A DNA stretch of 64,000 nt from Noviherbaspirillum saxi (GTDB lineage: Bacteria > Pseudomonadota > Gammaproteobacteria > Burkholderiales > Burkholderiaceae_D). Position numbers and translations under genes: made by a program. Shown in pieces: positions 44,633-53,586 of the stretch; the stretch's first letter is position 1; the number at the start of each line of letters is the position of its first letter. The stretch spans positions 1,364,001-1,428,000 of the forward strand of contig NZ_QYUO01000002.1 of NCBI RefSeq assembly GCF_003591035.1, read 5' to 3'. The notes beneath the pieces are model-generated. The model made no database searches, was not told where the DNA came from, and saw only the letters and a program-made list of their open reading frames with translations.

Positions 44633-46552
44633 TCAATTCGCAAGCCATACCTTTGCATCCACAAATACGTTGAACAGGCGTGGGTCCAGATGTCCGTCCC
44701 GGCATTCCTTGTCGATCAGGTCGAGCGCCTGGGCCGGCGACAGCGCTTTTTTATAGGGCCGGTCACCTGCGGTCAGCGCGTCGTAGATATCGCATATCGT
44801 CAGTATCCGCGTCTGAATACCGATCTCGTTTCCACGCAATCGCATCGGATAGCCGGAACCGTCGAGCTTTTCATGATGGCCGTGCGCGATCGACGGTACA
44901 CCCGAGAGATCCCGTGTCCAGGGAATCAGGATCAGAAAGGAATATGAATCCACGACGTGCGACTCGATCTGCCGACGCTCATCCTCGGTCAGGCATCCCC
45001 TAGATACGCTGAGCGCGGAGAATTCCGCTTCTTCCAGCAATGGCATGGCGCAACCGTCGGTGTCGTGATACAGATATTCCATCACATCGCGCAATCCGCC
45101 TGCACTGGCGGTATGCGAGATAGCCGGTTCGTTGGCGGCGCGGATGGCCTCCATAAACTGCCGAAGGCGTGCGCATTCTTCTTCCAGGTTTTCTTCGATC
45201 CTGCGCTTCTCGTCCCTGAACGCATGGATGCTCAGTTCGCGCTGTGCATGTCTTTCCGCAAGACTGCGATATGCCTGGCGCTCCAGACAGGCCTGCGCAT
45301 ACTTGAAGCGCTGTTCAAGCAGACGCATGTCCGCATGGTGCAGTTTCTTTTCCTTGCGCAAGACATGCTCGCGTACGCCGACCTTGCCGAAGTCGTGCAA
45401 CAGCGCTGCGTAGCGGATTTCCCGCAACTGGTCTCTGGAAAATTCTATGCGGCGCAGCTCGGGAGTGTCTGCCCGGTCCACCGCTTTGGCAAGTCCTTCC
45501 GAATAGGCGGCAACCCGGAACGAATGACCCGCCGTTGCCGGATCGCGTTCTTCGATTGCCTGAACCGACGCGCGTACAAAGCCGTCAAGCAACTGTTCGA
45601 TGTCGGAATACAACTGGAAGTTTTTCAGCGCCACCGCGGTCTCCGCGCATACGCCGGTCAGCATTTCCAGGTCCGGCTCCTTGAATGCATACGGATTGGA
45701 AGATGCATCGACCTGAATCAATCCCAGGCATTCGCCTTCCAGCAGCAAGGGTACGCACATCACACTGCGGATCGCCTGGTCGACAATCGATTCCTGCACA
45801 CCGAAATGTCTGTCGGCCAGTGTGTCCACCGAAAGGATCGAGCGCTTGTTATGTACCACTTCGTCGATGATGGTTTGCGACATCCGTACCCGCGTAAGAT
45901 CTTCCACCGTGCCATCGCGGCGGCGGGCGGCCACCGGCGTTAGTGCCTCGTTCGGATTCTTTTTCAGCAAGATGAATGCGCGGTCGGCCAGCGGAAACAA
46001 TTCGAAAATGAAATTCATTATCTTTTCGATCAGTGTCGCCCGATCGGTGACCGCTCCCAAGGCAATACCGACCTGCGCCATCGCATGCAGCTTGCGCACC
46101 GTCTGTTCCAGGTCGCCTTCCAGCATGGCGGCGCCCGATTCCAGGCTGCCGGTATACACGGTCGCGTCGACTGCTCTGGTTATGATCGTGGGCTGGCTGT
46201 CATCGGGCGCATCTATCAGCGAATGGAACACGATCTGTGCGGACGACACGACCAACTCGTCGCCATCACGCAACGGATGCCAGGAACCCGGCGTCAGCCT
46301 GGTGCCCAGTACGAAGGTGCCGTTGAACGAGTGCAGGTCTTCAACGAAATAACTATGGCCGCGACGGCGGATGCGCGCATGCCGGCGGCTGATGGTGTGT
46401 TCGGGAATGCAGAGAAATTTCTCGGTGCCAAGCGAATCCTGCGGCTCCCGGCCGATCACGACCTCATCGTGAAGTGGAAATATGACCGGTTCTGAAGTGC
46501 CGGCGCCGGTCACTTCGAGATAGGCCATCACCGTCCCGTCGGACCTCGCCAT
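44633..46552 (-). CDS. FHA-GAF-HD-GYP protein (c-di-GMP phosphodiesterase candidate)
   Basis: A 639-residue protein. Residues about 10-110 are a FHA domain (FVLHDEV-like start, SRRHARIRRRGHSYFVEDLHSFNGTF). Residues about 145-310 are a GAF domain. Residues about 340-635 are HD-GYP (LLHDFGKVG, HGHHEKLDGSGYP, ILTICDIYDALTAGDRPYKKALS), with a poorly conserved stretch in the middle. HD-GYP proteins break down cyclic di-GMP. The ATG at 46552 follows AGGAAACCAGA. It is 66 bases upstream of the secretion operon and may be its first cistron; it links phosphothreonine signals with c-di-GMP. Confidence 0.88.
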   Translation of the reverse strand: MARSDGTVMAYLEVTGAGTSEPVIFPLHDEVVIGREPQDSLGTEKFLCIPEHTISRRHARIRRRGHSYFVEDLHSFNGTFVLGTRLTPGSWHPLRDGDELVVSSAQIVFHSLIDAPDDSQPTIITRAVDATVYTGSLESGAAMLEGDLEQTVRKLHAMAQVGIALGAVTDRATLIEKIMNFIFELFPLADRAFILLKKNPNEALTPVAARRRDGTVEDLTRVRMSQTIIDEVVHNKRSILSVDTLADRHFGVQESIVDQAIRSVMCVPLLLEGECLGLIQVDASSNPYAFKEPDLEMLTGVCAETAVALKNFQLYSDIEQLLDGFVRASVQAIEERDPATAGHSFRVAAYSEGLAKAVDRADTPELRRIEFSRDQLREIRYAALLHDFGKVGVREHVLRKEKKLHHADMRLLEQRFKYAQACLERQAYRSLAERHAQRELSIHAFRDEKRRIEENLEEECARLRQFMEAIRAANEPAISHTASAGGLRDVMEYLYHDTDGCAMPLLEEAEFSALSVSRGCLTEDERRQIESHVVDSYSFLILIPWTRDLSGVPSIAHGHHEKLDGSGYPMRLRGNEIGIQTRILTICDIYDALTAGDRPYKKALSPAQALDLIDKECRDGHLDPRLFNVFVDAKVWLAN

Positions 46553-46700
46553 TCTGGTTTCCTGTTCCATCGCAATACCCTTCGCCCGACTCGACGACGT
46601 GAACGTGAGCCGTGGTGATTACAGTATGGTCATCGCAGGAAAAAATGCCAGCATGTCGATGTCTGCGACGAACACGGCAATCACCTGATGGTATCGGTAT

Positions 46701-47117
46701 TTACTTGACGGTAATCGTTATTTTTCGCGAGAAGATCGGAGGCTTGTGCGGCACATGCTTGTCATCGCCCATCAATAGCTGCAGCGTATGCCGGCCCGGA
46801 GGAAGTTCTACCATTGTTTCCGTTTCGCCGGCGCCGAAGTGCAGATGGTTGCGGTCCGACGGGATCTCTTGTCCTGCGGGCGTGAGTTCCGTGTTGATCA
46901 GCAAATGGTGGTGTCCGGTATTCGGGAACACGATGCCTTTCGGCGCAACGCCCATGTTGCGCAAGCCGAACCAGACCCGGAAAGGTTTGCCGGCGGCAAG
47001 CACTTCACCGTCGTTGGGCCAGCCGATATACAGATAAGGTTTGGCCGGCGTTTGGCCGACAGCCGGGGCTGGCAACAGGCTGAATGCCAGGACGACGATA
47101 CCAAGTATTTTAATCAT
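46701..47117 (-). CDS. Secreted DUF4399 protein, copy 1
   Basis: A 138-residue exported protein with signal peptide ending near AVGQ. The DUF4399 core is LYIGWPNDGEVLAAGKPFRVWFGLRNMGVAPKGI, then NTGHHHLLIN, IPSDRNHLHFGAGETETMVELPPGRHTLQLLMGD and HVPHKPPIFSRKITITV. The many His residues suggest metal binding. The ATG at 47117 follows AGGAG. The family's function is not established. It is followed by an independent gene and preceded by a paralogue in tandem. Confidence 0.82.
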   Translation of the reverse strand: MIKILGIVVLAFSLLPAPAVGQTPAKPYLYIGWPNDGEVLAAGKPFRVWFGLRNMGVAPKGIVFPNTGHHHLLINTELTPAGQEIPSDRNHLHFGAGETETMVELPPGRHTLQLLMGDDKHVPHKPPIFSRKITITVK

Positions 47118-47180
47118 GGCCTGCACTCCTCGTTCTACTGACAATCACACGCTTGTTCGAATCGGCATGCACCGGTCTAT

Positions 47181-47609
47181 TCATTTCACGGTGATGGTTA
47201 TTTTTTTGGAATGCACCGGCGGGTTATGCGGAACGTGTTCCTTGTCGCCAAGCAGGAGTTGCAAGGTGTGCTTGCCTGGCGGAAGCTCGATACGCGCTTC
47301 GGTTTCTCCCGCGCCGAAATGCAGATGATTGCGATCCGAGGGAATCGGCTCGGTGGATGGAGGCAGGTCCGCATCGACCACCAGATGATGGTGTCCGACA
47401 TTCTTCATATCGACACCCTTGGGCGCAACGCCCATGTTGCGCAATCCCATTCTTACCCAGAACTTGCCGCCAGTGATCACAGCGCCGTCCGCCGGCCAGA
47501 TGAAATACACAAGCGCGTTTTCCGGCGCGGGATTCTGCTCCGCTGCAAACACGGGTGCATGCATGCCCGCCAAGATGGTCAAGGCAGAGAACAGGATATA
47601 TCTTGTCAT
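47181..47609 (-). CDS. Secreted DUF4399 protein, copy 2
   Basis: A 142-residue paralogue of the preceding entry: ALVYFIWPADGAVITGGKFWVRMGLRNMGVAPKGV, GHHHLVVDADLP, RNHLHFGAGETEARIELPPGKHTLQLLLGDKEHVPHNPPVHSKKITITV. The signal peptide ends near PVFAAE. The ATG at 47609 follows GAAGAGG; the longer upstream frame has a non-signal, Cys-rich tail and is not used. The two copies were probably formed by duplication and diverged. Confidence 0.82.
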   Translation of the reverse strand: MTRYILFSALTILAGMHAPVFAAEQNPAPENALVYFIWPADGAVITGGKFWVRMGLRNMGVAPKGVDMKNVGHHHLVVDADLPPSTEPIPSDRNHLHFGAGETEARIELPPGKHTLQLLLGDKEHVPHNPPVHSKKITITVK

Positions 47610-48023
47610 ATTGGGCCTCTTCCCGAATGTTTCGCTTTGCATTCTTTGTATACGCACGCACACGCATGCACACTCACTCATGCTGCCTGAAAGACATGAG
47701 CGCAGTTTTTTCGTGACCTGCATCCGGAGAAAACTAAGCGCCCGTATATTTCATCGGCGCTTTGATAGATACCATGTATAGGGTAGAACAGAATATTGTG
47801 CGTTCAGCACGAAAAACTGCGTAATGTTGATATTAAACAGAATTCACTTGGCGAGACGGCTCAAAGATGGATTTTCACAGGCGACTACTGCGCCAGGATA
47901 ACGTGTGTGCAATGGCTTGCCTTGATTGTACGTTTTCCTGTTCTAAGCTTCGATCAGTGCCCATCGCTGCTTTTTGCTGACAGGGTCCGGGCATTGGACA
48001 ATTCTTTTGCCGTGGGAACCATC
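47610..48023. other. Divergent interval with lower GC
   Basis: About 410 bases between the minus-strand DUF4399 gene and the plus-strand caspase gene. The frame of the caspase gene stays open back to 47796, but its first 76 codons carry no protein character and precede the signal peptide. No sigma-54 site was found here. The promoters of both neighbours must lie in this interval. Confidence 0.45.
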
Positions 48024-49976
48024 GTGTGGCGAAAAATATTAATCGTTGGCGTGTTCGCGGCGTTCTCATACGGCGCCTTGCTGGCTGAAGTTGAAGCAGC
48101 AGATGACGACATCGCCCTAAGTCGCATCACCACCAGTGTCCATCGTGATGTCACCACCATAGGCACCGCGCTCGTTATCGGCAATGGCCGCTATCGAAAT
48201 GAGCCACTCGAGAATGCACAGGACGATGCCCGTGCGATGGCAGGGAAACTAAGTGCATTGGGCTTCGATGTCATGCACTATGAAAATCTTTCTTCGTCGC
48301 AGATGCGTGCGGCGGTGTCCCGGTTTCATCGACACCTGACGGAGGGCGGCACCGGCCTGTTTTATTATTCCGGGCACGGCGTGCAGTTGAACGGACATGC
48401 CTATCTACTGCCGCTCGATGCCAAAGTGCATGCTCCCGAACCGCTGCGCTCCAGCGCCATCGGCTTGTACGAGATCCTCGAAGGCATGGCCCCGGCGCGT
48501 GCGCGCAAACTGAATATCGTCGTGCTGGACAGCTGCCTGAATAATCCTTTCGATGATCCTGTTGACATGCGGCGCGTGTCGAAACGCCTATCCGACCCGG
48601 CCGTATCGATCGATCAGACACTGGTTGCCTATGCCACCATCCCCGGATCGCCCGCCATTGATGGCGAACGTAACGGCATGTTCACTTCCCGCATCCTGGA
48701 TGCGATGGCATTCGCCGACACCGATATTCAGGCCTTGTTTCAGCACATCCAAACACAGGTCAGCGCCGCAACCGGCGGCCGCCAGCAGCCGCATACAACG
48801 TCAACGCTGACGCGACCCATCAGCCTTGTCGGAAACGCCCCGTCCGGCCGTCCGCTGCTGGCGCAGAAAAGCGCGCCGGAATCCATGTCGTCGCGCACCC
48901 GCGGCGTGTTGCCCAAGGATAGCGCCGAGCAGTATGAACTCACGTTCTGGGAGTCGATCAAGGACAGTACGCATGCCAGCGATTACGAAGCTTACCTGCA
49001 GGCTTATCCGAATGGCCGCTTTGCCGCCCTCGCGCGCGCGCGCATAGAAAGAATCCGCGCTGCCGCACCCAAGCCCGACGCGGTACCGGACAAACCTCCC
49101 GCTGCCAAAGCGGCCCCGGAACGGCCACGTGCTCCTCCCGCGCCCAAACCACAGCCGCAGCCGGAAGTGGCACGGCCGGCGCCGGCCCCGCCGCCTGCGC
49201 CCAAGCCTGCCGACACCCAGGCATCTGACAAACCGCCGGCTCCGGCGCCTACCACCTCCGCAGGCGACGTCAGGGATTGTCCGACCTGTCCCGTGCTTGT
49301 CTCCATCCGCACCGGTGCTTTCACGATGGGCAGCGCAGCCGATGATTTGTCGGAACGACCGCCGCACCGGGTAACCATCAATACACCCTTTGCCATCGGC
49401 AAGTATGAGGTCACCGTTGCGCAATGGGATGCCTGTGTCGAAGCGGGAGCCTGCCAGCGCATTACCGCTCCCGATCCTCGGCCGAAGGAATCGCCGGTAC
49501 GCGATGTAAGCTGGGATGATGCACAAGCCTATGTCAAATGGCTGACCAAGGTAAGCGGCAAGCCATACCGGCTTCCGTCCGAAGCGGAATGGGAATTCGC
49601 GATCCGGGGCGGTACGTCGACGCGCTATTGGTGGGGAGACCAGATGCGGCCCGGAAATGCGAACTGCAAGGATTGCGGCGAGCCGTGGCAACGCGACGCG
49701 CCGGTCAATGCCGGTTCCTATGCGGCCAATCCCTATGGACTTCACGACATGAACGGCAGCGTATGGGAATGGGTCAGCGACTGCTGGCACAATTCCTACA
49801 AGGGTGCGCCGACCGATGCGCGTGCCTGGGATGAACCGAATTGCCGGGTAAGAGTCATCCGAGGTGGATCATGGCGTGAAGGCGCGAGTTACATGCCGTC
49901 TTCCACCCGGTTCAAGTATGACGCCAGCGTCCGCCATTCGCAGAATGGTTTCCGCGTGGCGCGGGATATGCCGTAA
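48024..49976 (+). CDS. Caspase (peptidase C14) fused to a formylglycine-generating-enzyme-like domain
   Basis: A 650-residue exported protein. A GTG start at 48024 gives WRKILIVGVFAAFSYGALLAEVEA as signal. Residues about 40-270 are the caspase domain: ALVIGNGRYRNEPLENAQDDARAM, the catalytic His118 in YYSGHGVQLNG, and Cys171 in VVLDSCLNNPF. A Pro/Ala-rich linker (about 350-405) leads to a sulfatase-modifying-factor domain (about 410-650): IRTGAFTMGSAADDLSERPPHRVTI, IGKYEVTVAQWDACVEAG, RLPSEAEWEFAIRGGT, and VIRGGSWREG near the end. The start is uncertain because there is no strong ribosome binding site. It is convergent with the kinase gene. Confidence 0.85.
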   Translation: MWRKILIVGVFAAFSYGALLAEVEAADDDIALSRITTSVHRDVTTIGTALVIGNGRYRNEPLENAQDDARAMAGKLSALGFDVMHYENLSSSQMRAAVSRFHRHLTEGGTGLFYYSGHGVQLNGHAYLLPLDAKVHAPEPLRSSAIGLYEILEGMAPARARKLNIVVLDSCLNNPFDDPVDMRRVSKRLSDPAVSIDQTLVAYATIPGSPAIDGERNGMFTSRILDAMAFADTDIQALFQHIQTQVSAATGGRQQPHTTSTLTRPISLVGNAPSGRPLLAQKSAPESMSSRTRGVLPKDSAEQYELTFWESIKDSTHASDYEAYLQAYPNGRFAALARARIERIRAAAPKPDAVPDKPPAAKAAPERPRAPPAPKPQPQPEVARPAPAPPPAPKPADTQASDKPPAPAPTTSAGDVRDCPTCPVLVSIRTGAFTMGSAADDLSERPPHRVTINTPFAIGKYEVTVAQWDACVEAGACQRITAPDPRPKESPVRDVSWDDAQAYVKWLTKVSGKPYRLPSEAEWEFAIRGGTSTRYWWGDQMRPGNANCKDCGEPWQRDAPVNAGSYAANPYGLHDMNGSVWEWVSDCWHNSYKGAPTDARAWDEPNCRVRVIRGGSWREGASYMPSSTRFKYDASVRHSQNGFRVARDMP

Positions 49977-50024
49977 ATGCGGCCGTAAATGCGGCCGTAA
50001 CAGCATACGGTAAGGCTCGTGCCT

Positions 50025-52163
50025 TCAAGGCTTTTTCGCCTTGGTCGTTATTTGCACAAAATCGACCATGATACGGTCCTTCCCATGTTTGGCCGCAATC
50101 AGGCCGAGCTGCTTTTCCACTGCGGCCAGATACTCAGTACGCGATTTATAGTCCGGCGTGCGCCCCTCGAACAAAGGAACCGGCGTGACGAGCAGCACGA
50201 TGAATTCTTTTCCGAACGGTTTTGAAATCACCCAGTTTTCCAGGCCGCCTATCGATGCGCGGTAGTTAGGCGGCGCCTGGTTGGCTTTCGAACGGCGGCT
50301 GGGCAATAAATGCGCGACGCTGCCATCGAGCGCGTAATAGTCGACATACACATAAGAATTGTAGCTCGGTGTCTTGATATCGACGACGAGCAAATCGCCT
50401 TCCGTCAGTTCCGCATTGGGTGCCCTGGTTTGCACCGAGGCTTCGGTGCCGCGCTCATGATTGCGTGTCCAGTAAGGCGAGAATGTGTTGACCACCGCAC
50501 ACTTCTCGGCACTGACCGCCTGCACCGACAGGTCAAGCCTGGTCACGCCGGGCACCGCTGTCAGCGTGTCCCTGAGCCGGCTCATGGGCATGTCGTCCGA
50601 AACGTATCCCTGCACATCGAGCGTATTGCCGCGTGCGGATGCCAACATGGCCGAACACGGTATGCGTGCCAGCACCGGCGTCACCGCCGCCAGCTTCAAC
50701 GGAGGTACGGGTACCGCTTTCGGTTCTTCTGCCTTGCGCGGCGGTGGCGATGGCGCCGCCACCGGCGGAGAAGGAGGCGTTACCACGGACGGAGAGGAAG
50801 GCGTCGCCACCGGCGGAGAGGGAGGCGCCGCGGGCGTTTCTGGTCGTGGTGCGCTGACCGGTGGCGGCGTCGGAACGGGACGTTCGGCGCCGCCGCTGCG
50901 CTGAAGGCGCCAGTAGTAGCCGACACCTGCCGCCGCCAGGGTTGCGATCAAGACAACTGCAGAAACCATCGCGATGTAAGCAACCTTCGAATGCTCAGCA
51001 TTCATTGCGCGAAGAAAATTCTCGACCGTTGCCGTACGCGCATCGCGCTGAAACGATAACGCCGCACGCAATGCCCGCCATTGCCGCTGTCCGAGATCCT
51101 TGGGCCTGACCGCCTTCATGCCGGCGCCGCGCGCCTGCGTGGCCGAAGCCCGATTGAATGGGTGCTTGCCGGTTAGCAGTTCATAGGTGATGCACGCCAA
51201 CGCATAGATATCGTCCCTTGGGTCGGGCTCCAGCCTGTCCAGCATTTCCGCGCTGGCATACGCTGGTGTCAGGCCGCCAAGACTGCCTGGATCGAAGACG
51301 GTCACATCCGCATCGTCTTCCGGTTTATGAAAGACGCGGGCGATGCCGAAGTCGATCACCTTGACTTCTCCGCGCTCGGTCAGGAACACGTTGGCCGGCT
51401 TCAGGTCGCAATGCACGAATCCGCGTTCATGCGCATATGCCAAGGCCTTGCCCATGCCATTGGTAATGTGCCAGACTTCCGCGTAGGGCAAGCCCTTGAA
51501 GTCAGGCGCGCGCAATATTCTGCTGAGCGATTTGCCTGAAAGCAGCTCCATCGTGAGGTAAACCGTCGAGCCGTCACGATCGAAGTCATAAACGGTAACG
51601 ATATTGGGATGCGCGAGCGCCTGCGCTTTTTTTGCCTCGCGTTGCAGGGTGATCAGCGATTTTGGATGCCCTCTAAACTGGACGTTCAGCACCTTGATCG
51701 CAATATACGGCTTGCGGTCCGATGCTTCGAGCTTGCGCAGGTCCAATGCACGATAAACAGTGCCCATGCCGCCAAAACCGATGCATTCTTCCAGAACGAA
51801 ACGTCCGTTCAACGTATCGCCGGTTCCCTTCATCCGGTCGGGATCCTTGCCGCCATTGTCCTGCGGCGGCATGCTTGCCGGTACTTTGGAGCGCGCAGGC
51901 AAATCGGTAGGACGTGTCTGAATATGGGTGGCTTCGGAGTTGGTGCGCTGGCCCGATTCCATCAGATGTTCGACCCGCCTGCGCAGTTCGACATAGACAT
52001 CGGGCGGCAATTCTATCCTGGTGTTTTCCTCGCTCAACAAGTCGGCCAGCCGTGCCGAACTGGCCCGATCGGACGCGAGCACATGGTCGACCTGCGCGAG
52101 AAACTCCCTATGCGAAAGGCCGCCGCTTTGGAAAGTACGAATTGCCTGCGCGAGAGTAGCCAT
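50025..52163 (-). CDS. Transmembrane Hanks-type Ser/Thr kinase with DUF4384-like periplasmic domain
   Basis: A 712-residue protein. Residues 121-390 are the kinase: glycine loop IGFGGMGTVY, ATP-binding Lys157 in YIAIKVL, catalytic HCDLKPAN (His251-Cys-Asp253), and DFG 271-273. The Cys in place of Arg in HRD makes it an RD-minus kinase, likely active without loop phosphorylation. A membrane span lies at 394-416. A Pro-rich linker and then a C-terminal domain (SPYWTRNHERGTEASVQT, VYVDYYALDGSVAHLLPS, FGKEFIVLLVTPVPLF) resemble DUF4384. It is the only kinase nearby, so it is the likely partner of the FHA proteins and of the PP2C phosphatase at 63007. Confidence 0.9.
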   Translation of the reverse strand: MATLAQAIRTFQSGGLSHREFLAQVDHVLASDRASSARLADLLSEENTRIELPPDVYVELRRRVEHLMESGQRTNSEATHIQTRPTDLPARSKVPASMPPQDNGGKDPDRMKGTGDTLNGRFVLEECIGFGGMGTVYRALDLRKLEASDRKPYIAIKVLNVQFRGHPKSLITLQREAKKAQALAHPNIVTVYDFDRDGSTVYLTMELLSGKSLSRILRAPDFKGLPYAEVWHITNGMGKALAYAHERGFVHCDLKPANVFLTERGEVKVIDFGIARVFHKPEDDADVTVFDPGSLGGLTPAYASAEMLDRLEPDPRDDIYALACITYELLTGKHPFNRASATQARGAGMKAVRPKDLGQRQWRALRAALSFQRDARTATVENFLRAMNAEHSKVAYIAMVSAVVLIATLAAAGVGYYWRLQRSGGAERPVPTPPPVSAPRPETPAAPPSPPVATPSSPSVVTPPSPPVAAPSPPPRKAEEPKAVPVPPLKLAAVTPVLARIPCSAMLASARGNTLDVQGYVSDDMPMSRLRDTLTAVPGVTRLDLSVQAVSAEKCAVVNTFSPYWTRNHERGTEASVQTRAPNAELTEGDLLVVDIKTPSYNSYVYVDYYALDGSVAHLLPSRRSKANQAPPNYRASIGGLENWVISKPFGKEFIVLLVTPVPLFEGRTPDYKSRTEYLAAVEKQLGLIAAKHGKDRIMVDFVQITTKAKKP

Positions 52164-52480
52164 AGGTTTTACATCAGAGTTGCCTTAGTAACCGTTCCGG
52201 ACAGCAGTCATCCACAGTAGCCATCGTCTACAAGCAAACATCATGCGCTAGAGCGGCATTGTTCTGTTGAGCTTCAACAGAATGTCGGCTTCCTTTAGCC
52301 GGTCCGGCGCTGTCACAGGGCACTAATGAATGGTATTCCATACTGCGCAGAATGAAACCGCATGCGCGGTGCTTGCCTAAACTTTAATCAAGATACTACA
52401 TCGCTTTCTTCGCTTCGAGCGCTTTGCATGATTCGTTGCGAAACGTTCAACCATCCGTGCTGCCGACGTGTCTGAAGTGG

Positions 52481-52507
52481 TCCAACATGCATGTCTGATG
52501 TGTTGGA
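52481..52507. promoter_or_regulatory. Inverted repeat UAS, peptide cluster 1
   Basis: TCCAACA at 52481-52487 and TGTTGGA at 52501-52507, separated by 13 bases, 123 bp before the -24 element. It is shared with the other two peptide clusters and is placed like an enhancer site for a sigma-54 activator. The remaining bases from 52164 to 52480 hold no gene that I can support. Confidence 0.7.
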
Positions 52508-52629
52508 TGCAGCCCATCAACAGTCGGCTAGTCTGCTCCACGCTCCACTGCACCGCCTTCCCGCTTTCCACACACTTTCCACCATATATTCAAGCACTTA
52601 GCGCTTCCACCGGCCCACTCCACACGCGC

Positions 52630-52645
52630 TGGCACACTCCCTGCT
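52630..52645 (+). promoter_or_regulatory. Sigma-54 promoter, peptide cluster 1
   Basis: TGGCACACTCCCTGCT: GG and GC are ten bases apart, as required by sigma-54 -24/-12 promoters. It lies 120 bases before the first peptide gene and repeats almost unchanged before clusters 2 and 3. Confidence 0.85.
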
Positions 52646-52749
52646 ATCTCCTTATCGAGTGCGACACAATGATCGGCACCCAACCCCAAACGAATTACCC
52701 GCTTCACCTTACTTGACTTACTTAACCACTACCTCTCAGGAGAATTTCC

Positions 52750-53025
52750 ATGACTACCTTGATCATCACCGACCTGTCTGTTACCGAACAACTCGACTCC
52801 CGCGCGATGGCTGCAGTTCGCGGCGGCATGTACAAAGGTGCGCCTTTCTATCTCGGCCCGCTATTCAGTGCGTCCAAGAACGACTTCCAGTTCGACGCTT
52901 CCCAAATGCTTGGCCAAAGCCAGAACACCCTGGTCAACAACGGCAACAACGCCGCTTTCGTTTCCGGCATCACTTCCACCGTGAAACCGCATCAGCATGG
53001 CACCAACACCATCAACTTCGGCTAA
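52750..53025 (+). CDS. Double-glycine leader peptide, type 1 (cluster 1)
   Basis: A 91-residue precursor. The leader MTTLIITDLSVTEQLDSRAM plus AAVRGG ends with Gly25-Gly26, a typical double-glycine cut site recognised by C39-type peptidases. The mature part of 65 residues is rich in Asn, Gly and Gln (NTLVNNGNNAAF) and ends KPHQHGTNTINFG. It has no Cys and no membrane segment, so it is not a disulfide or lanthionine peptide. CAGGAGAATTTCC precedes the ATG. It is the first gene of the cluster under the sigma-54 promoter. Confidence 0.85.
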   Translation: MTTLIITDLSVTEQLDSRAMAAVRGGMYKGAPFYLGPLFSASKNDFQFDASQMLGQSQNTLVNNGNNAAFVSGITSTVKPHQHGTNTINFG

Positions 53026-53113
53026 TCCTGTGATCGCTGTCCGCCGGTGGAGGCAATGCCTCCATCCGCCGGAATCGCATCCACCGCATACCATTCATAC
53101 AAGGAGTTACACC

Positions 53114-53380
53114 ATGTCCACCATCGCCATTCACGATCTCGCCAACAGCACCGAACTCGACCAGCGCGCCATGTCGCGTGTGCGCGGCGGCACCAACAGC
53201 TGGCTCGCCGGCCTGGGTCCGATTGCCAACATCAATGTCGGCGTCACCCAAAACCTGAACCAGTTGCAAAACGTCGAAGTCAACACCCTCAACAATGTCG
53301 GCGTCATCGGTGCAGGTTTCGTACCGCCCCATATCACCGTCAATCCTTCGCAGTGGGGCAATATCAGTGCAACCGTCTGA
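53114..53380 (+). CDS. Double-glycine leader peptide, type 2 (cluster 1)
   Basis: An 88-residue precursor starting MSTIAIHDLANSTELDQRAM and then SRVRGG, with Gly25-Gly26 as cut site. The core has a repeated hydrophobic/Asn pattern (IANINVGVTQNLNQLQNVEVNTLNNVGVIGAGF) that could form beta-rich assemblies. It follows the first gene by 88 bases; a hairpin (TGGAGGC-AAT-GCCTCCA) in between may tune its level. GGAG lies upstream of the ATG. A near-identical copy is at 62223. Confidence 0.85.
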   Translation: MSTIAIHDLANSTELDQRAMSRVRGGTNSWLAGLGPIANINVGVTQNLNQLQNVEVNTLNNVGVIGAGFVPPHITVNPSQWGNISATV

Positions 53381-53586
53381 CAGCGTTGCTACCGCTTACC
53401 AATCCCGGCCCATCACCACGGATCGGGATCGATATAAGACGGCCGTCCCGATGTCCACTGGACAAAGGGATCGGCCGCATTGTCGCGTCTGTTCACCTAT
53501 ACTGGTGATAACCGTTTGCGACACTGACGCAGTGCTATCTGTCGCAGTGCTATCTGTATTTATTAACAGCGTTCAAGGAAACCATC

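Noticed and set aside
37712..46552. Region considered as a type VI secretion locus because of FHA, kinase and phosphatase genes
   Set aside because: No Tss sheath, tube, VgrG or ClpV-like gene is present; the transport genes are of TolC-HlyD type.
46635..46652. Sigma-54-like sequence upstream of the HD-GYP gene (CTGGCATTTTTTCCTGC on the minus strand)
   Set aside because: GG and GC are 11 bases apart instead of 10, and the enhancer element is absent.
49971..50000. Short tandem repeat (GTAAATGCGGCC) at the end of the caspase gene
   Set aside because: Only two to three copies at the stop codon without any structural or regulatory sign; probably replication slippage.
53501..53522. Possible -24/-12 element (TGGTGATAACCGTTTGC) before the type 3 peptide gene
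   Set aside because: The spacing between GG and GC is 12 bases and the -24 box is poor.
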